This document shows, in pieces, positions 4,792 through 5,293 of a stretch of 5,293 nucleotides of DNA (positions are counted from its first letter, which is position 1; each line of letters opens with the position of its first letter). Position numbers and translations under genes: made by a program. Under the pieces are notes generated by a model. It searched no databases, was not told the DNA's origin, and worked only from the letters and a program-made list of their open reading frames with translations. Origin of the DNA: an uncultured Rhodospirillales bacterium (lineage in GTDB: Bacteria > Pseudomonadota > Alphaproteobacteria > Acetobacterales > Acetobacteraceae); contig CAIYPH010000186.1 in NCBI GenBank assembly GCA_903928045.1, positions 1-5,293 of the forward strand, in the 5' to 3' direction.

Positions 4792-5293
4792 ATGGGCGCC
4801 GAACAGCATCGAGCCGCCCGCATGGATTTCGCCCTCTCCGACCAGCAACGCGACGTCAAGGCCACGATCGAGCGGCTCTGCGCCGATTTCGATGACGCCT
4901 ACTGGCTCGCCAAGGACCGCGAGGGCGGTTTCCCGCATGAATTCCACGCCGCCATGGCCAAGGGCGGCTGGCTCGGCGTCTGCATGCCCGAGGAATATGG
5001 TGGCGCCGGTCTCGGCCTCACCGAGGCGGCGATCATGGCCCAGGCGATCGCCCAATCCGGCGCCGGGATGAGCGGCGCGTCTGCCGTGCATATCAACATC
5101 TTCGGCCTGCAACCCGTCGTGGTCTACGGCACCGACGAACAGAAGCGCCGCTTCCTGCCGCCGCTGATCGCCGGCCAGGAGAAGGCCTGCTTTGGCGTTA
5201 CCGAGCCCAATACCGGGCTCGACACCACGCGTCTGCGCACGCGGGCGGAGAAGCGTGGTGATCGCTACGTGGTCAACGGCCAGAAGGTGTGGA
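4792..5293 (+). CDS. Acyl-CoA dehydrogenase, FAD-dependent (C-terminal part outside window)
   Basis: The first 167 codons of an acyl-CoA dehydrogenase, which would oxidise an acyl-CoA to the 2,3-enoyl-CoA using FAD and pass electrons to electron-transfer flavoprotein. The N-terminal helical domain starts MDFALSDQQRDVKATIERLC and continues with GWLGVCMPEEYGGAGLG, a family hallmark. YGTDEQKRRFLPPLIAGQEKACFGVTEPNTGLDTT carries the TEP-x-x-G-x-D FAD/substrate motif (TEP at 137-139), and DRYVVNGQKVW opens the middle beta domain just before the edge. The catalytic glutamate and C-terminal domain are not visible. Start choice is uncertain: ATG 4792 has a good ribosome binding site and adds MGAEQHRAAR before the usual family start at ATG 4822. 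Substrate class is unknown. The gene is divergent from the reductase gene, with an 88-base gap, and could share a catabolic route with the acyl-CoA synthetase on the same strand. Confidence 0.93.
   Translation, partial: MGAEQHRAARMDFALSDQQRDVKATIERLCADFDDAYWLAKDREGGFPHEFHAAMAKGGWLGVCMPEEYGGAGLGLTEAAIMAQAIAQSGAGMSGASAVHINIFGLQPVVVYGTDEQKRRFLPPLIAGQEKACFGVTEPNTGLDTTRLRTRAEKRGDRYVVNGQKVW

Noticed and set aside
3544..5112. Long minus-strand frame of 522 codons
   Set aside because: It overlaps three genes with family motifs; its product is arginine-, proline- and histidine-rich shadow sequence without any domain.

Overview
The window is ordinary-looking chromosomal DNA from a very GC-rich bacterium. 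The strong preference for G or C at third codon positions, the short gene spacing and the protein styles suggest an alphaproteobacterium. My best guess is Rhodospirillales/Acetobacteraceae; this rests on recalled resemblance of the proteins, not on a search. I see no rRNA, tRNA, CRISPR array, insertion sequence, phage gene or integration site.

Six protein genes fill almost the whole window, and every neighbour lies on the opposite strand (- + - + - +). In order: the N-terminal 246 codons of an Ada-type methylation-repair regulator (minus, cut by the left edge); an acyl-CoA synthetase of about 520 residues (plus); a LysE/RhtB-family exporter (minus); a small proline-rich lipoprotein of unknown function (plus); an ornithine cyclodeaminase/mu-crystallin-family reductase (minus); and the first 167 codons of an acyl-CoA dehydrogenase (plus, cut by the right edge).

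The three divergent gaps (739-888, 3075-3185, 4704-4791) must hold all the promoters. The two convergent junctions have no gap at all. At 2448-2451 the two TAG stops overlap in the palindrome CTAG. At 3753-3758 two TGA stops abut in TGATCA, inside a hairpin that could terminate both transcripts. The 739-888 gap also holds a 7-bp inverted repeat with half-sites 20 bp apart, and a 12-codon reading frame whose stop overlaps the synthetase start.

Functionally, the acyl-CoA synthetase (activation) and acyl-CoA dehydrogenase (first oxidation) could serve one fatty- or aromatic-acid catabolic route, and the exporter and the imine-reductase-like protein both suggest amino-acid metabolism. However, no two neighbours share an operon, so the window gives little evidence of a joint system. 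I found no convincing undescribed system. The most useful points are the hairpin across the abutting stops, the possible coupled leader peptide, the residues arguing that the 'ornithine cyclodeaminase' is really a ketimine reductase, and the uncharacterised four-cysteine lipoprotein.
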